Assembly: GCA_022866585.1 (NCBI GenBank) | Contig: JALHUP010000170.1 | Coordinates: 1 to 5,521 of the forward strand | Source of the DNA: Candidatus Zixiibacteriota bacterium | GTDB lineage: Bacteria; Zixibacteria; MSB-5A5; SM1-73 | Direction: 5' to 3' | DNA: 5,521 bases | Shown here: piece by piece, positions 1 through 4,683 of the stretch | Layout of the letters: each line of letters opens with the position of its first letter | Position numbering within the stretch: position 1 is the first letter of the stretch | Position numbers and translations under genes: made by a program | The notes under the pieces: generated by a model | Database searches by the model: none | The model's input: only the letters and a program-made list of their open reading frames with translations | Told to the model about the DNA's origin: nothing

Positions 1-402
1 AATGTATAACTCCTTTAATAGCTCTCCTGCTTTCACCTTTATAGAATCCAATCCAAAGATGCCATCTGCAATGATCACCGGTGCACCTAAGCTCAGGGGG
101 TTATATCCCGTCTGACTGGCAACTTCTAAATATTCGTAAGCTTTCAGTCTTGCAGAATCTGTAATAAAGGGCTTTACCTCAACTCTCTTTAATTGATCCA
201 CCACCAGTCGAACGAAATTTGGTCTGATGGTATGATGCGCTCCGGGATTGCCCAAATGCATTTTAACCGGAACTAACTCACCACCAGAAAAATATCTCCC
301 CAAATCGATCTTCTCTAATATCTTTTCCAGTCTCCCCAAAACGCTATATTGATAATCAAACTTCTCTACTCTTGAGTCTATGAAATATAATTTACTTGCC
401 AT
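1..402 (-). CDS. DUF362 domain protein, N-terminal part (cut by window edge)
   Basis: The frame is open from an ATG at 402 to the left edge, giving 134 residues with no stop, so the C-terminus lies outside the window. The start is supported by a GAGGG Shine-Dalgarno at 409-413, six bases upstream. The protein reads like the DUF362 family: VPVKMHLGNPG at residues 44-54, TIRPNFVRLVVDQLK at 58-72, KPFITDSARL at 77-86, and LGAPVIIADGIFG at 105-117. These match the family pattern of a 'K-hHFGE.G-..IRP..VR..VD' block, a 'KPFhTDT' block and a 'GAPVIIADG' block. Many DUF362 proteins carry a C-terminal pair of 4Fe-4S ferredoxin motifs; whether this one does cannot be seen here. No biochemical role is well established for the family, so no reaction is assigned. 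It is separated from the upstream GIY-YIG gene by about 236 bases of repeat-rich DNA, so it probably has its own promoter. A weak candidate (GTAACA, 16 bases, TATTAA) lies at 452-479. Confidence 0.85.
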   Translation of the reverse strand, partial: MASKLYFIDSRVEKFDYQYSVLGRLEKILEKIDLGRYFSGGELVPVKMHLGNPGAHHTIRPNFVRLVVDQLKRVEVKPFITDSARLKAYEYLEVASQTGYNPLSLGAPVIIADGIFGLDSIKVKAGELLKELYI

Positions 403-492
403 CTTTTTCCCTCACAAAGCGAACCGATTTTTTGAAATTTATCCGAACGAATTAATACAGACGCAAAAATATCTGTTACACTTTTATTGATT

Positions 493-553
493 CCCCCTCA
501 CCCCTGCCTCTGGCGGGATTTTCAACCTTACCCTCTCCCCCCAGGGAAGAAGG
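493..553 (+). repeat. C-rich REP-like repeat, copy 1 of 3
   Basis: This stretch starts CCCCCTCACCCCTGCCTCTGGCGG, contains a small GCC-TCT-GGC hairpin at 506-514, and goes on to CCCTCTCC at 531-538. The right arm is decayed (GGGAAG in place of GGAGAGGG). Its first part lines up almost base for base with the reverse complement of 3809-3831: the CCCCTCACC block, a short spacer, then a GCC-loop-GGCGG hairpin whose loop is TCT here and AGA there. It does not code for anything I recognise. It lies between the GIY-YIG and DUF362 genes. Confidence 0.6.
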
Positions 554-564
554 AAGTTCCGTTC

Positions 565-588
565 TGGCGGGGTACCCTTACCCCGCCA
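565..588. repeat. Perfect GC-rich palindrome, 10-bp arms
   Basis: Arms TGGCGGGGTA (565-574) and TACCCCGCCA (579-588) are perfectly complementary around a four-base loop, CCCT. On the minus strand, the direction of the genes, no T-tract follows, so it is not a standard intrinsic terminator for the GIY-YIG gene. On the plus strand it is followed by CATTTTT, but no plus-strand gene ends here. It sits eight bases from the next palindrome (597-622), so the two form a tandem pair. Confidence 0.7.
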
Positions 589-596
589 CATTTTTG

Positions 597-622
597 GGTT
601 CGGGGTGGGGGCACCCCGAACC
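597..622. repeat. GGTTCGGG-type palindrome, downstream of the GIY-YIG gene
   Basis: Arms GGTTCGGGGTG (597-607) and CACCCCGAACC (612-622) pair perfectly around a GGGG loop. It starts 16 bases after the stop codon of the GIY-YIG gene. The outer part of the arms matches the palindrome at 1037-1064, and both read GTTGGTTCGGG when read on the minus strand. A smaller hairpin, AACAGT/ACTGTT (623-628 and 634-639), touches the stop codon. No U-tract follows on the minus strand. Confidence 0.7.
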
Positions 623-638
623 AACAGTAATCCACTGT

Positions 639-1022
639 TTATGCACTCATACGAGACTTTGGCATTTTTTCAAAAAATACCAAATGGGCGGGGCAACCAC
701 AATCGCTTGCGCCAAACTTCGGCATTATAATCTTGGCTTCAGGTTTTTCTAACATCTTTAAGTTCAAAGCACATTCATCAAATTTACCATTGGTGAAGAA
801 AAATATCTCTTTGATCGAAGCGAAATCTAATAGATAATCGATATGCCAGAAATGTTTTTTATTTTTCTTAAGGTGTCTTTCCACCCTTTTTTCCAATCCA
901 TTGCGAGCACTGCCGGTGTAAACATAATAACCTTTAGGAAATCTCCACCTTCCCTTTTTGCCAATAACAATCAAAGCATTTTTAGGCAAATGAATCCGTA
1001 ATTGATAAATGCCCTTTGCCAT
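639..1022 (-). CDS. Stand-alone DUF123-type GIY-YIG nuclease-fold protein
   Basis: This is a complete 127-residue gene. The N-terminus gives the GIY motif (residues 4-6), and GYYVYTGSA at 31-39 supplies the YIG-equivalent YTG. A basic helix with R46, R49 and H50 follows, then the WHIDYLL block (59-65), E83-C84, and a C-terminal FGASDCGCPAHL (103-114) with C108, C110 and H113. This order (GIY, YxG, RxxRH, WHIDYLL, EC, GASDCxCxxHL) is that of DUF123 / COG1833, a small GIY-YIG-fold family found alone or fused to endonuclease III in some archaea. Cleavage activity is not demonstrated from sequence, and the biological role is unknown. The Cys/His cluster at the C-terminus could bind metal; this is inference. 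No Shine-Dalgarno is visible before the ATG, because a long palindrome ends 14 bases upstream. It follows the PLP-enzyme gene with a 70-base gap, so co-transcription is possible. Confidence 0.88.
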   Translation of the reverse strand: MAKGIYQLRIHLPKNALIVIGKKGRWRFPKGYYVYTGSARNGLEKRVERHLKKNKKHFWHIDYLLDFASIKEIFFFTNGKFDECALNLKMLEKPEAKIIMPKFGASDCGCPAHLVFFEKMPKSRMSA

Positions 1023-1036
1023 AAAATGATTGAGAG

Positions 1037-1064
1037 TGGTTCGGGAATTCCAATTCCCGAACCA
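1037..1064. repeat. GGTTCGGG-type palindrome, upstream of the GIY-YIG gene
   Basis: Arms TGGTTCGGGAATT (1037-1049) and AATTCCCGAACCA (1052-1064) pair perfectly (13 bp) around a two-base CC centre. The outer arms are the same as in the palindrome at 597-622 while the inner parts differ. It lies just upstream of the GIY-YIG start, so it would form a very stable hairpin in the leader of that gene if it is co-transcribed with the PLP-enzyme gene. There is no T-run directly after it on the minus strand. Confidence 0.75.
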
Positions 1065-1076
1065 ACTTGAGCCTTA

Positions 1077-1100
1077 CCTAACACCTAAAACCTTACACCT
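1077..1100. repeat. Short imperfect direct repeat spanning the end of the PLP-enzyme gene
   Basis: CCTAACACCT (1077-1086) and CCTTACACCT (1091-1100) are ten-base direct copies with one mismatch, separated by AAAA. A further partial copy, CCTTACCT, lies at 1072-1079. On the minus strand they read AGGTGTAAGG and AGGTGTTAGG. The copy at 1091-1100 supplies the last Val codon and the TAA stop of the gene ending at 1093. Confidence 0.5.
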
Positions 1101-2289
1101 TATCCAAAGCCCGCCTCAGATCTTCCACCAGATCGTCTGCATCCTCGATGCCACAGGATAATCTTATCATTCCGGGGGTAACATCTGCTTTTTCCAACTC
1201 CTGTTGACCAAATCCATAATGAGAGGTAAGGACGGGAATGCTTGCCAACGACTCCACCCCACCCAGACTGGTGGCATTGATGAAAAGCTTTAAAGAATCC
1301 ATCACTTTGGTGGCAGACTTCAAACCACCTCTTACTTCAAAGCAGATCATCCCTCCGAATCCTTGCATCTGTCTTTTTGCTAAAGCATGTTGAGAATGAT
1401 TTGGCAATCCCGGATAAAAGACTCGTTTAACCTTTTTGTGTTTAGATAGAAATGAAGCGATCTTTTCGGCATTGTGGTTGTGCCTCTCCACCCTTATAGC
1501 TAAGGTTTTGAGTCCTCGTAAAAGAAGAAAGGCACCCAAAGGATCGATACACCCCCCGAAAACTTTCATGGTTTCCCTGGCTTGGTCTATAATTTTTTTC
1601 TTCCCAACGATCACTCCTGCCACTAAGTCGCTATGTCCACCCAGGTATTTGGTGGCGCTGTGAACCACAAAATCAGCCCCCAAGGCAAGTGGCTTTTGAT
1701 TATAGGGTGTGGCAAAAGTGTTATCCACCACCACCGGGATTTTTTTCTTCTTTGCGATCCCAACAAATTTTACAATATCCGCTACTTTTAGATTGGGATT
1801 GGTCGGGGTCTCACAAAAGAAGAGCTTGGTTTTGGGGCTTACCCAATCTTTGGCTTTGTCTATTTCTTCAGGATTGACAAAGTGGACTTTGATGTTAAGA
1901 TTAGAAAAGGCATGTTTAAACAGATGATACGTTCCTCCGTAGATCGGTTCGGTGCTTATTATTTCCTCTCCGGAGGAAACCAATGTCAAGGCGATGGTGG
2001 AAACAGCCGCCATGCCGGAGGAGACCACCAAGCCTGCTTCCCCTCCCTCTAAGATCGCCATCTTCTCCTCAACTGTTTTTAAAGTCGGATTTCCGTATCG
2101 GGTGTAAAGATATTTATCCGGATCACCTTTCTGAAATTTTATAAGTTCAGCTGTGTTCTCAAAGGCGAAGGTTGAGGTCTGGAAGATAGGCTTGGTTACT
2201 GCTCCATAAGGAAATCTATCCTCCTCTCCCGCGCATACCACCAATGTGGGGAATGCATATGCATCTTTCGATTTATATTTTTTCTTCAT
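1093..2289 (-). CDS. Cystathionine gamma-synthase/gamma-lyase family PLP enzyme (MetB/CGL-like)
   Basis: This is a full-length 398-residue member of the Cys/Met-metabolism PLP family (fold type I). Visible landmarks are YTRYGNPT (62-69; Tyr and Arg reach the PLP phosphate of the partner subunit), SSGMAA (90-95), the ring-stacking Tyr117 in EPIYGGTY (114-121), VDNTFATP (188-195) with the PLP-nitrogen Asp189, SATKYLGGHSD (211-221) with Schiff-base Lys214, SLGGVESLASIP (341-352), and the substrate-carboxylate Arg376 in IRLSCG. The YGGT and SLGGVES forms fit cystathionine gamma-synthase or gamma-lyase. The residue after Tyr117-Gly118 is Gly, where typical methionine gamma-lyases have a Cys (YGCT). 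Choosing between synthase (O-acyl-homoserine plus cysteine), lyase and sulfhydrylase is not safe from sequence alone. It is a cytosolic homotetramer in characterised relatives. The ATG has AAAGGAA at 2300-2306, with a rather long ten-base spacer. A palindrome lies just upstream, and no other methionine or cysteine gene is present in the window. Confidence 0.93.
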   Translation of the reverse strand: MKKKYKSKDAYAFPTLVVCAGEEDRFPYGAVTKPIFQTSTFAFENTAELIKFQKGDPDKYLYTRYGNPTLKTVEEKMAILEGGEAGLVVSSGMAAVSTIALTLVSSGEEIISTEPIYGGTYHLFKHAFSNLNIKVHFVNPEEIDKAKDWVSPKTKLFFCETPTNPNLKVADIVKFVGIAKKKKIPVVVDNTFATPYNQKPLALGADFVVHSATKYLGGHSDLVAGVIVGKKKIIDQARETMKVFGGCIDPLGAFLLLRGLKTLAIRVERHNHNAEKIASFLSKHKKVKRVFYPGLPNHSQHALAKRQMQGFGGMICFEVRGGLKSATKVMDSLKLFINATSLGGVESLASIPVLTSHYGFGQQELEKADVTPGMIRLSCGIEDADDLVEDLRRALDKV

Positions 2290-2324
2290 ATTGTAACAGT
2301 TCCTTTCACTTAGGTTTGAAGGGC

Positions 2325-2353
2325 GTAAGCGCCCCGCTAAGCGGGGCGGCTAC
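2325..2353. repeat. GC-rich palindrome between the thioredoxin-like and PLP-enzyme genes
   Basis: The core is GCCCCGC (2331-2337), loop TAA, GCGGGGC (2341-2347). Pairing extends outward with bulges through GTAAGC on the left and GGCTAC on the right. It begins 17 bases after the stop codon of the thioredoxin-like gene and ends about 35 bases before the PLP-enzyme start. On the minus strand it is followed by GCTTACGCCC rather than a T-run, so a repeat or mRNA-end structure is more likely than a classical terminator. Confidence 0.6.
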
Positions 2354-2370
2354 CAAAATCTTGTGAATTC

Positions 2371-2904
2371 TTATCTCAAAAGCAATCCTTTCAGATTTTT
2401 TTCCAAGTCATCTTTATCAAATGACCCATCATATTTTTTCTTTATATTCCCTTTTTGGTCCACTATCAAAGTAGTGGGCATTCCGGAGAAACTCTCTAAA
2501 CTCTGGAGCATCTGTTCGTTCCCTATTAGAACTGGATACCCGATCCCCTTTTTTTGTATAAATGGCGCTACTAGATTTAAGCTGTCTTTATCCAGTGCAA
2601 TGCCAAGCACCACCAAACCCTCATTTTTATATCTTTCAGAAAGTTCGTTCAACTTAGGTATTTCTTCCTCGCAGGCGGGACACCAGGTCGCCCAGAGGTT
2701 GATAATGAATACCCTTCCCTTAAAATCTTTTAAACTAAAAATTTTCCCACTCAAATCGGGAAGAGCAAAATCAAAGTTCGGTCCTACGGTGCGGGTTCCT
2801 TCGGGCTTGGGATCCTTCTTTTCAGAAGATTTACCACAACAAAGCAAGAGCGCAAAGCTAAAAATGGGAAAAAGAACGATCAGTTTTTTGAAGAGGTCTC
2901 GCAT
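2371..2904 (-). CDS. TlpA/ResA-like thioredoxin-fold lipoprotein
   Basis: A 177-residue protein made of an export signal, a short charged linker and a thioredoxin-like domain of the TlpA/ResA/AhpC-TSA type. The start MRDLFKK is followed by a hydrophobic stretch (about residues 8-21) ending in LLLCC (19-23). C22 or C23 is the likely lipidated residue, although the lipobox is not canonical. The domain shows VGPNFDFALPDLSGK (about 40-54), NLWATWCPAC with redox Cys75 and Cys78, and GMPTTLIVD (141-149) with the cis-Pro. Such proteins reduce or exchange disulfides on the outer side of the membrane, for example in cytochrome c maturation; the partner here is unknown. I chose the ATG at 2904, with a weak GAAG upstream. 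A TTG at 2913 in the same frame would add three residues (MKK) but has no Shine-Dalgarno of its own. The gene lies beyond the tRNA terminator and so should have its own promoter. Confidence 0.9.
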   Translation of the reverse strand: MRDLFKKLIVLFPIFSFALLLCCGKSSEKKDPKPEGTRTVGPNFDFALPDLSGKIFSLKDFKGRVFIINLWATWCPACEEEIPKLNELSERYKNEGLVVLGIALDKDSLNLVAPFIQKKGIGYPVLIGNEQMLQSLESFSGMPTTLIVDQKGNIKKKYDGSFDKDDLEKNLKGLLLR

Positions 2905-3005
2905 TTTCTTCAATTCGAGTTTAGTTTAAGCAACTTCCTTGGTGATCAAACCATTCTCTACAAGAGCTTCCTGTAATGAACAACTATTTGACTAAAGAGG
3001 CAAGG

Positions 3006-3023
3006 AAAAAATTGAAATTTTTT
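3006..3023. repeat. AT palindrome in the gap before the thioredoxin-like gene
   Basis: AAAAAATT and AATTTTTT are perfect eight-base arms around a GA centre. It lies in the roughly 250-base gap between the tRNA and the thioredoxin-like gene. With no GC pairs it is too weak for an intrinsic terminator. It could be a curved or protein-binding site near a promoter, but nothing shows that directly. Apart from this, the terminator at 3110-3133 and a lone TTGACA at 3063-3068, I see nothing certain in the gap. Confidence 0.4.
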
Positions 3024-3109
3024 AGTGGGTGGAATTATTCGCTTTTGGACTTCTCTAAGCTCTGTCAAACTGCGGGATAAAGTGAGGAATTTGATCGGAA
3101 GGTAAAAGC

Positions 3110-3133
3110 AAAAAGATTCTCATTCTGAGAACC
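3110..3133 (-). terminator. Rho-independent terminator after tRNA-Leu
   Basis: Read on the minus strand this is GGTTCTCA, loop GAA, TGAGAATC: an eight-pair stem with one G-U pair, followed at once by TTTTT, then GC and another TTTT. It starts 22 bases after the 3' end of the tRNA and points the same way. It is the clearest intrinsic terminator in the window and probably ends the pgk-tpiA-secG-tRNA transcript. Confidence 0.8.
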
Positions 3134-3155
3134 ATTAACTTTGCCTTCATTTAAA

Positions 3156-3237
3156 TGCGGAAGGCGGGATTTGAACCCGCATGGCTTACGCCGCCACCCC
3201 CTCAAGATGGTGTGTCTACCAATTCCACCACTTCCGC
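3156..3237 (-). tRNA. tRNA-Leu, anticodon GAG
   Basis: An 82-base type II tRNA folds fully on the minus strand. The acceptor stem is GCGGAAG (3231-3237) with CTTCCGC (3157-3163), and the discriminator base A is at 3156. The anticodon stem CCATC/GGTGG encloses the loop TTGAGGG, giving anticodon GAG, which reads CUC and CUU leucine codons. A long variable arm with a GGC-GTAA-GCC stem-loop, typical of leucine, serine and tyrosine tRNAs, precedes the T arm GCGGG-TTCAAAT-CCCGC. The base after the discriminator is T, so CCA is not encoded and must be added by the CCA-adding enzyme. It lies 55 bases after the secG stop and 22 bases before a terminator, so it is probably processed from the secG transcript. 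Confidence 0.97.
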
Positions 3238-3292
3238 AAGATACCCAATTCATGTTTAGGAAAAAAAATGTTGTAGACTGTTTTGGTGAAAA

Positions 3293-3691
3293 TTATTTTC
3301 CTTCACCCGGAGGTGGCTGTTCAGATTGGCCTTGTGGCGGAGTCTGGGGCTGAGCTTCGGGTGTGGGAGCAGGGATGTTGGTTGCCGGAGCTGTTCCTTG
3401 GGTTGCTTGTTTTCGAGCCTCATTGGGGATAGCACTCGATTTTCTTCCGGCACGCCCTGTGACCGGGGACAAGAAGCTTAAGAGTATACAGCTTAAAAAG
3501 AATGCTATTGCCAAGACCGTAGTGGCTTTAGACAAAAAGGTAGCAGCGCCCCTCCCTCCAAAGACCGCCCCGGTAATACCAGAACCACCGAATGCTCCAG
3601 CCAAACCTTCTCCTTTTGCAGATTGCAGCAAGACCACAATGATCAAGCAGATGCAAATAATCACATGCAGTATGGTTAAAAGTGTTATCAA
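3293..3691 (-). CDS. secG: Preprotein translocase subunit SecG with Pro/Gln-rich tail
   Basis: SecG is the small membrane subunit of the SecYEG channel and assists protein export. With a TTG start at 3691 the product has 132 residues. A first membrane helix (2-22, ITLLTILHVIICICLIIVVL) runs into the family signature LLQSAKGEGLAGAFGGSG (21-38), then TGAVFGGRGAATFLSK and a second helix (about 53-74). The TTG is preceded by a perfect AGGAGG (3696-3701), and the N-terminus then aligns with typical SecG proteins, which begin directly with the first helix. An in-frame ATG at 3808 would add 39 residues, but that extension translates repeat DNA (hydrophilic, Gly/Arg/Lys-rich) and is unlikely to be real. 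The tail (about 76-132) is rich in Pro, Gln and Ala and longer than in E. coli SecG; such tails vary and are probably disordered. It follows tpiA in the usual pgk-tpiA-secG order. Confidence 0.92.
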   Translation of the reverse strand: MITLLTILHVIICICLIIVVLLQSAKGEGLAGAFGGSGITGAVFGGRGAATFLSKATTVLAIAFFLSCILLSFLSPVTGRAGRKSSAIPNEARKQATQGTAPATNIPAPTPEAQPQTPPQGQSEQPPPGEGK

Positions 3692-3695
3692 AATT

Positions 3696-3701
3696 CCTCC
3701 T
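3696..3701 (-). promoter_or_regulatory. Strong Shine-Dalgarno that sets the secG start
   Basis: AGGAGG on the minus strand lies four bases before the TTG at 3691. It is the only strong ribosome binding site near the 5' end of secG. It decides against the upstream ATG at 3808, which is embedded in repeat sequence. The spacing is short, but no other usable start codon follows closely. Confidence 0.75.
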
Positions 3702-3732
3702 GATAAAGATAGTTTGTTAGTTTGTTCGTTTT

Positions 3733-3831
3733 CACCCTCCCCCTGTCCCCTCCCATCGAGGGAGGGGAAATCTACCAACTTCCCTCTCCCCTTGCGGAGA
3801 GGGATCATCCGCCTCTGGCGGAGGTGAGGGG
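3733..3831 (-). repeat. C-rich REP-like repeat, copy 2 of 3, with three hairpins
   Basis: Three neighbouring hairpins fill the tpiA-secG gap: TCCCCTCCC/GGGAGGGGA (3746-3754 with 3760-3768), TCCCTCTCC/GGAGAGGGA (3781-3789 with 3796-3804) and CCGCC/GGCGG (3809-3813 with 3817-3821). On the minus strand its start reads CCCCTCACC, a spacer, then a GCC-AGA-GGC hairpin, matching copy 1 at 493-553 in the opposite orientation. It happens to be open in the secG frame, which creates a false N-terminal extension. If transcribed it may stabilise or separate the tpiA and secG parts of the mRNA, as REP elements can; this is inference. Confidence 0.7.
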
Positions 3832-3862
3832 TATGTGAATTATTTATTCTATTATGTTTGTC

Positions 3863-4618
3863 CTAAGTTGCACTTCTTACGATTTTCTCAAAAGAATCTG
3901 CATCCAAGCTTGCGCCACCTACTAAAGCGCCGTCGATATCGGACATATCCAAAAGTTGTTTAGAATTGTCCGGTTTGACCGAACCTCCATAAAGAATATT
4001 AATTTTGTCCGCACACTCTTTGCTAAACATGGATGACAAAAGCTCTCTTATGAAGAGATGAACTTCGTTTGCCTGACTTGGTGTAGCGGTCTTTCCGGTG
4101 CCAATTGCCCAAACTGGTTCATAAGCAATTACCGTCTCTTCGGCTAAGTTGCCAGTCAAGTCGGCAAATGCCCCTTTTATATGATTTTCGACTACTTGCT
4201 CGGTTTTGTTTGCCTCTCTTTCCTCCAATCTCTCACCCACGCAAATAATGGGAATAAGTCCAAATTTAAGCGCTGATTTAACCCTTAGATTTACGGTTTG
4301 GTTTGTTTCGAAAAAATAACTCCTTCTCTCCGAGTGACCTATAATAACGTATTTACATCCAATTGTCAACAACATTTCTGGGGAGACCTCCCCGGTGTAA
4401 GCTCCCTCTTTTTCCCAATGCATGTTCTGCGCACCTAAGAGGATATTAGAGCCTAAAATAGCTTCTTTGACCGAAGCCAAAGCAGTGAAGGGGGGGCATA
4501 ATACTACCTTCACTGAATTCAAGTTTGACAACCTTTGTTTTAAAGTCGAAGCTAACTGGAAGGCTTCATTTTGAGTCTTATACATCTTCCAGTTGCCGGC
4601 TATGATGGGAGTTCGCAT
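3863..4618 (-). CDS. tpiA: Triosephosphate isomerase
   Basis: This enzyme interconverts dihydroxyacetone phosphate and glyceraldehyde-3-phosphate in glycolysis and gluconeogenesis, in the cytosol. The 251-residue length is normal. All catalytic landmarks are present: AGNWKM (7-12) with Asn9 and Lys11, IIGHSERR (92-99) with electrophile His95, AYEPVWAIGTGK (165-176) with catalytic base Glu167 and the phosphate-gripping loop 6, YGGSVKP (210-216), and GALVGGASL (230-238). The start at 4618 gives the usual MRTPIIAGNWKM beginning. Upstream, only a G-rich GGTGGACG-type sequence precedes it, so the ribosome binding site is weak or unusual. It lies 132 bases after pgk and 171 bases before the secG start, with palindromic repeats in both gaps. 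Confidence 0.98.
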   Translation of the reverse strand: MRTPIIAGNWKMYKTQNEAFQLASTLKQRLSNLNSVKVVLCPPFTALASVKEAILGSNILLGAQNMHWEKEGAYTGEVSPEMLLTIGCKYVIIGHSERRSYFFETNQTVNLRVKSALKFGLIPIICVGERLEEREANKTEQVVENHIKGAFADLTGNLAEETVIAYEPVWAIGTGKTATPSQANEVHLFIRELLSSMFSKECADKINILYGGSVKPDNSKQLLDMSDIDGALVGGASLDADSFEKIVRSAT

Positions 4619-4620
4619 AA

Positions 4621-4652
4621 AACGTCCACCGTCCGCGGTCCACCGACCACCG
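4621..4652. repeat. Short G/C-rich direct repeats just upstream of tpiA
   Basis: GTCCACCG (4624-4631) recurs as GTCCACCG at 4639-4646, followed by ACCACCG. On the minus strand this reads as repeated GGTGG(A/T)C units around a CCGCGG centre. It stands directly before the tpiA start, where the ribosome binding site should be; the nearest purine-rich candidate is the GGTGG within the repeat. Confidence 0.5.
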
Positions 4653-4683
4653 CTAAATAATCTGTTTCATCCTTAAATTGTGA

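Noticed and set aside
452..479. Promoter for the DUF362 gene (GTAACA, 16 bases, TATTAA on the minus strand)
   Set aside because: Only four of six bases match at each box. The position is plausible, but such matches are expected by chance in AT-rich sequence.
565..622. Intrinsic terminator after the GIY-YIG gene
   Set aside because: The two hairpins are strong but neither is followed by a U-tract on the minus strand, so they were listed as palindromic repeats.
493..1064. Insertion sequence or CRISPR array around the GIY-YIG gene
   Set aside because: There is no transposase, no target duplication that I can identify, and no regularly spaced repeat-spacer pattern; only paired palindromes are seen.
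1093..2289. Methionine gamma-lyase
   Set aside because: The YGGT motif lacks the Cys usually found in methionine gamma-lyases (YGCT), and SLGGVES fits cystathionine gamma-synthase/lyase better. Substrate remains open.
2363..2929. Long plus-strand open frame opposite the thioredoxin-like gene
   Set aside because: The minus-strand frame has an export signal, the WCPAC motif and the cis-Pro. The plus-strand translation is low-complexity Ser/Phe/Lys and resembles nothing.
3063..3068. Perfect TTGACA -35 box (minus strand) upstream of the thioredoxin-like gene
   Set aside because: No acceptable -10 lies 16-18 bases downstream. The nearest AATAAT is 23 bases away.
2976..3080. Plus-strand open frame of 34 codons (MNNYLTKEARKK...)
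   Set aside because: It has no convincing Shine-Dalgarno, opposes all other genes, crosses an AT palindrome and matches no family I know. It is too short to support.
3065..3253. Minus-strand open frame of 62 codons (MNWVSCGSGGIGRHTIL...)
   Set aside because: It is read straight through the tRNA-Leu gene. The GSGGIGRHTILRG-type peptide is a well-known false product of leucine tRNA sequence.
3363..3827. Plus-strand open frame opposite secG
   Set aside because: It is a shadow of secG and of the C-rich repeat. Its C-terminal part is only the translated repeat.
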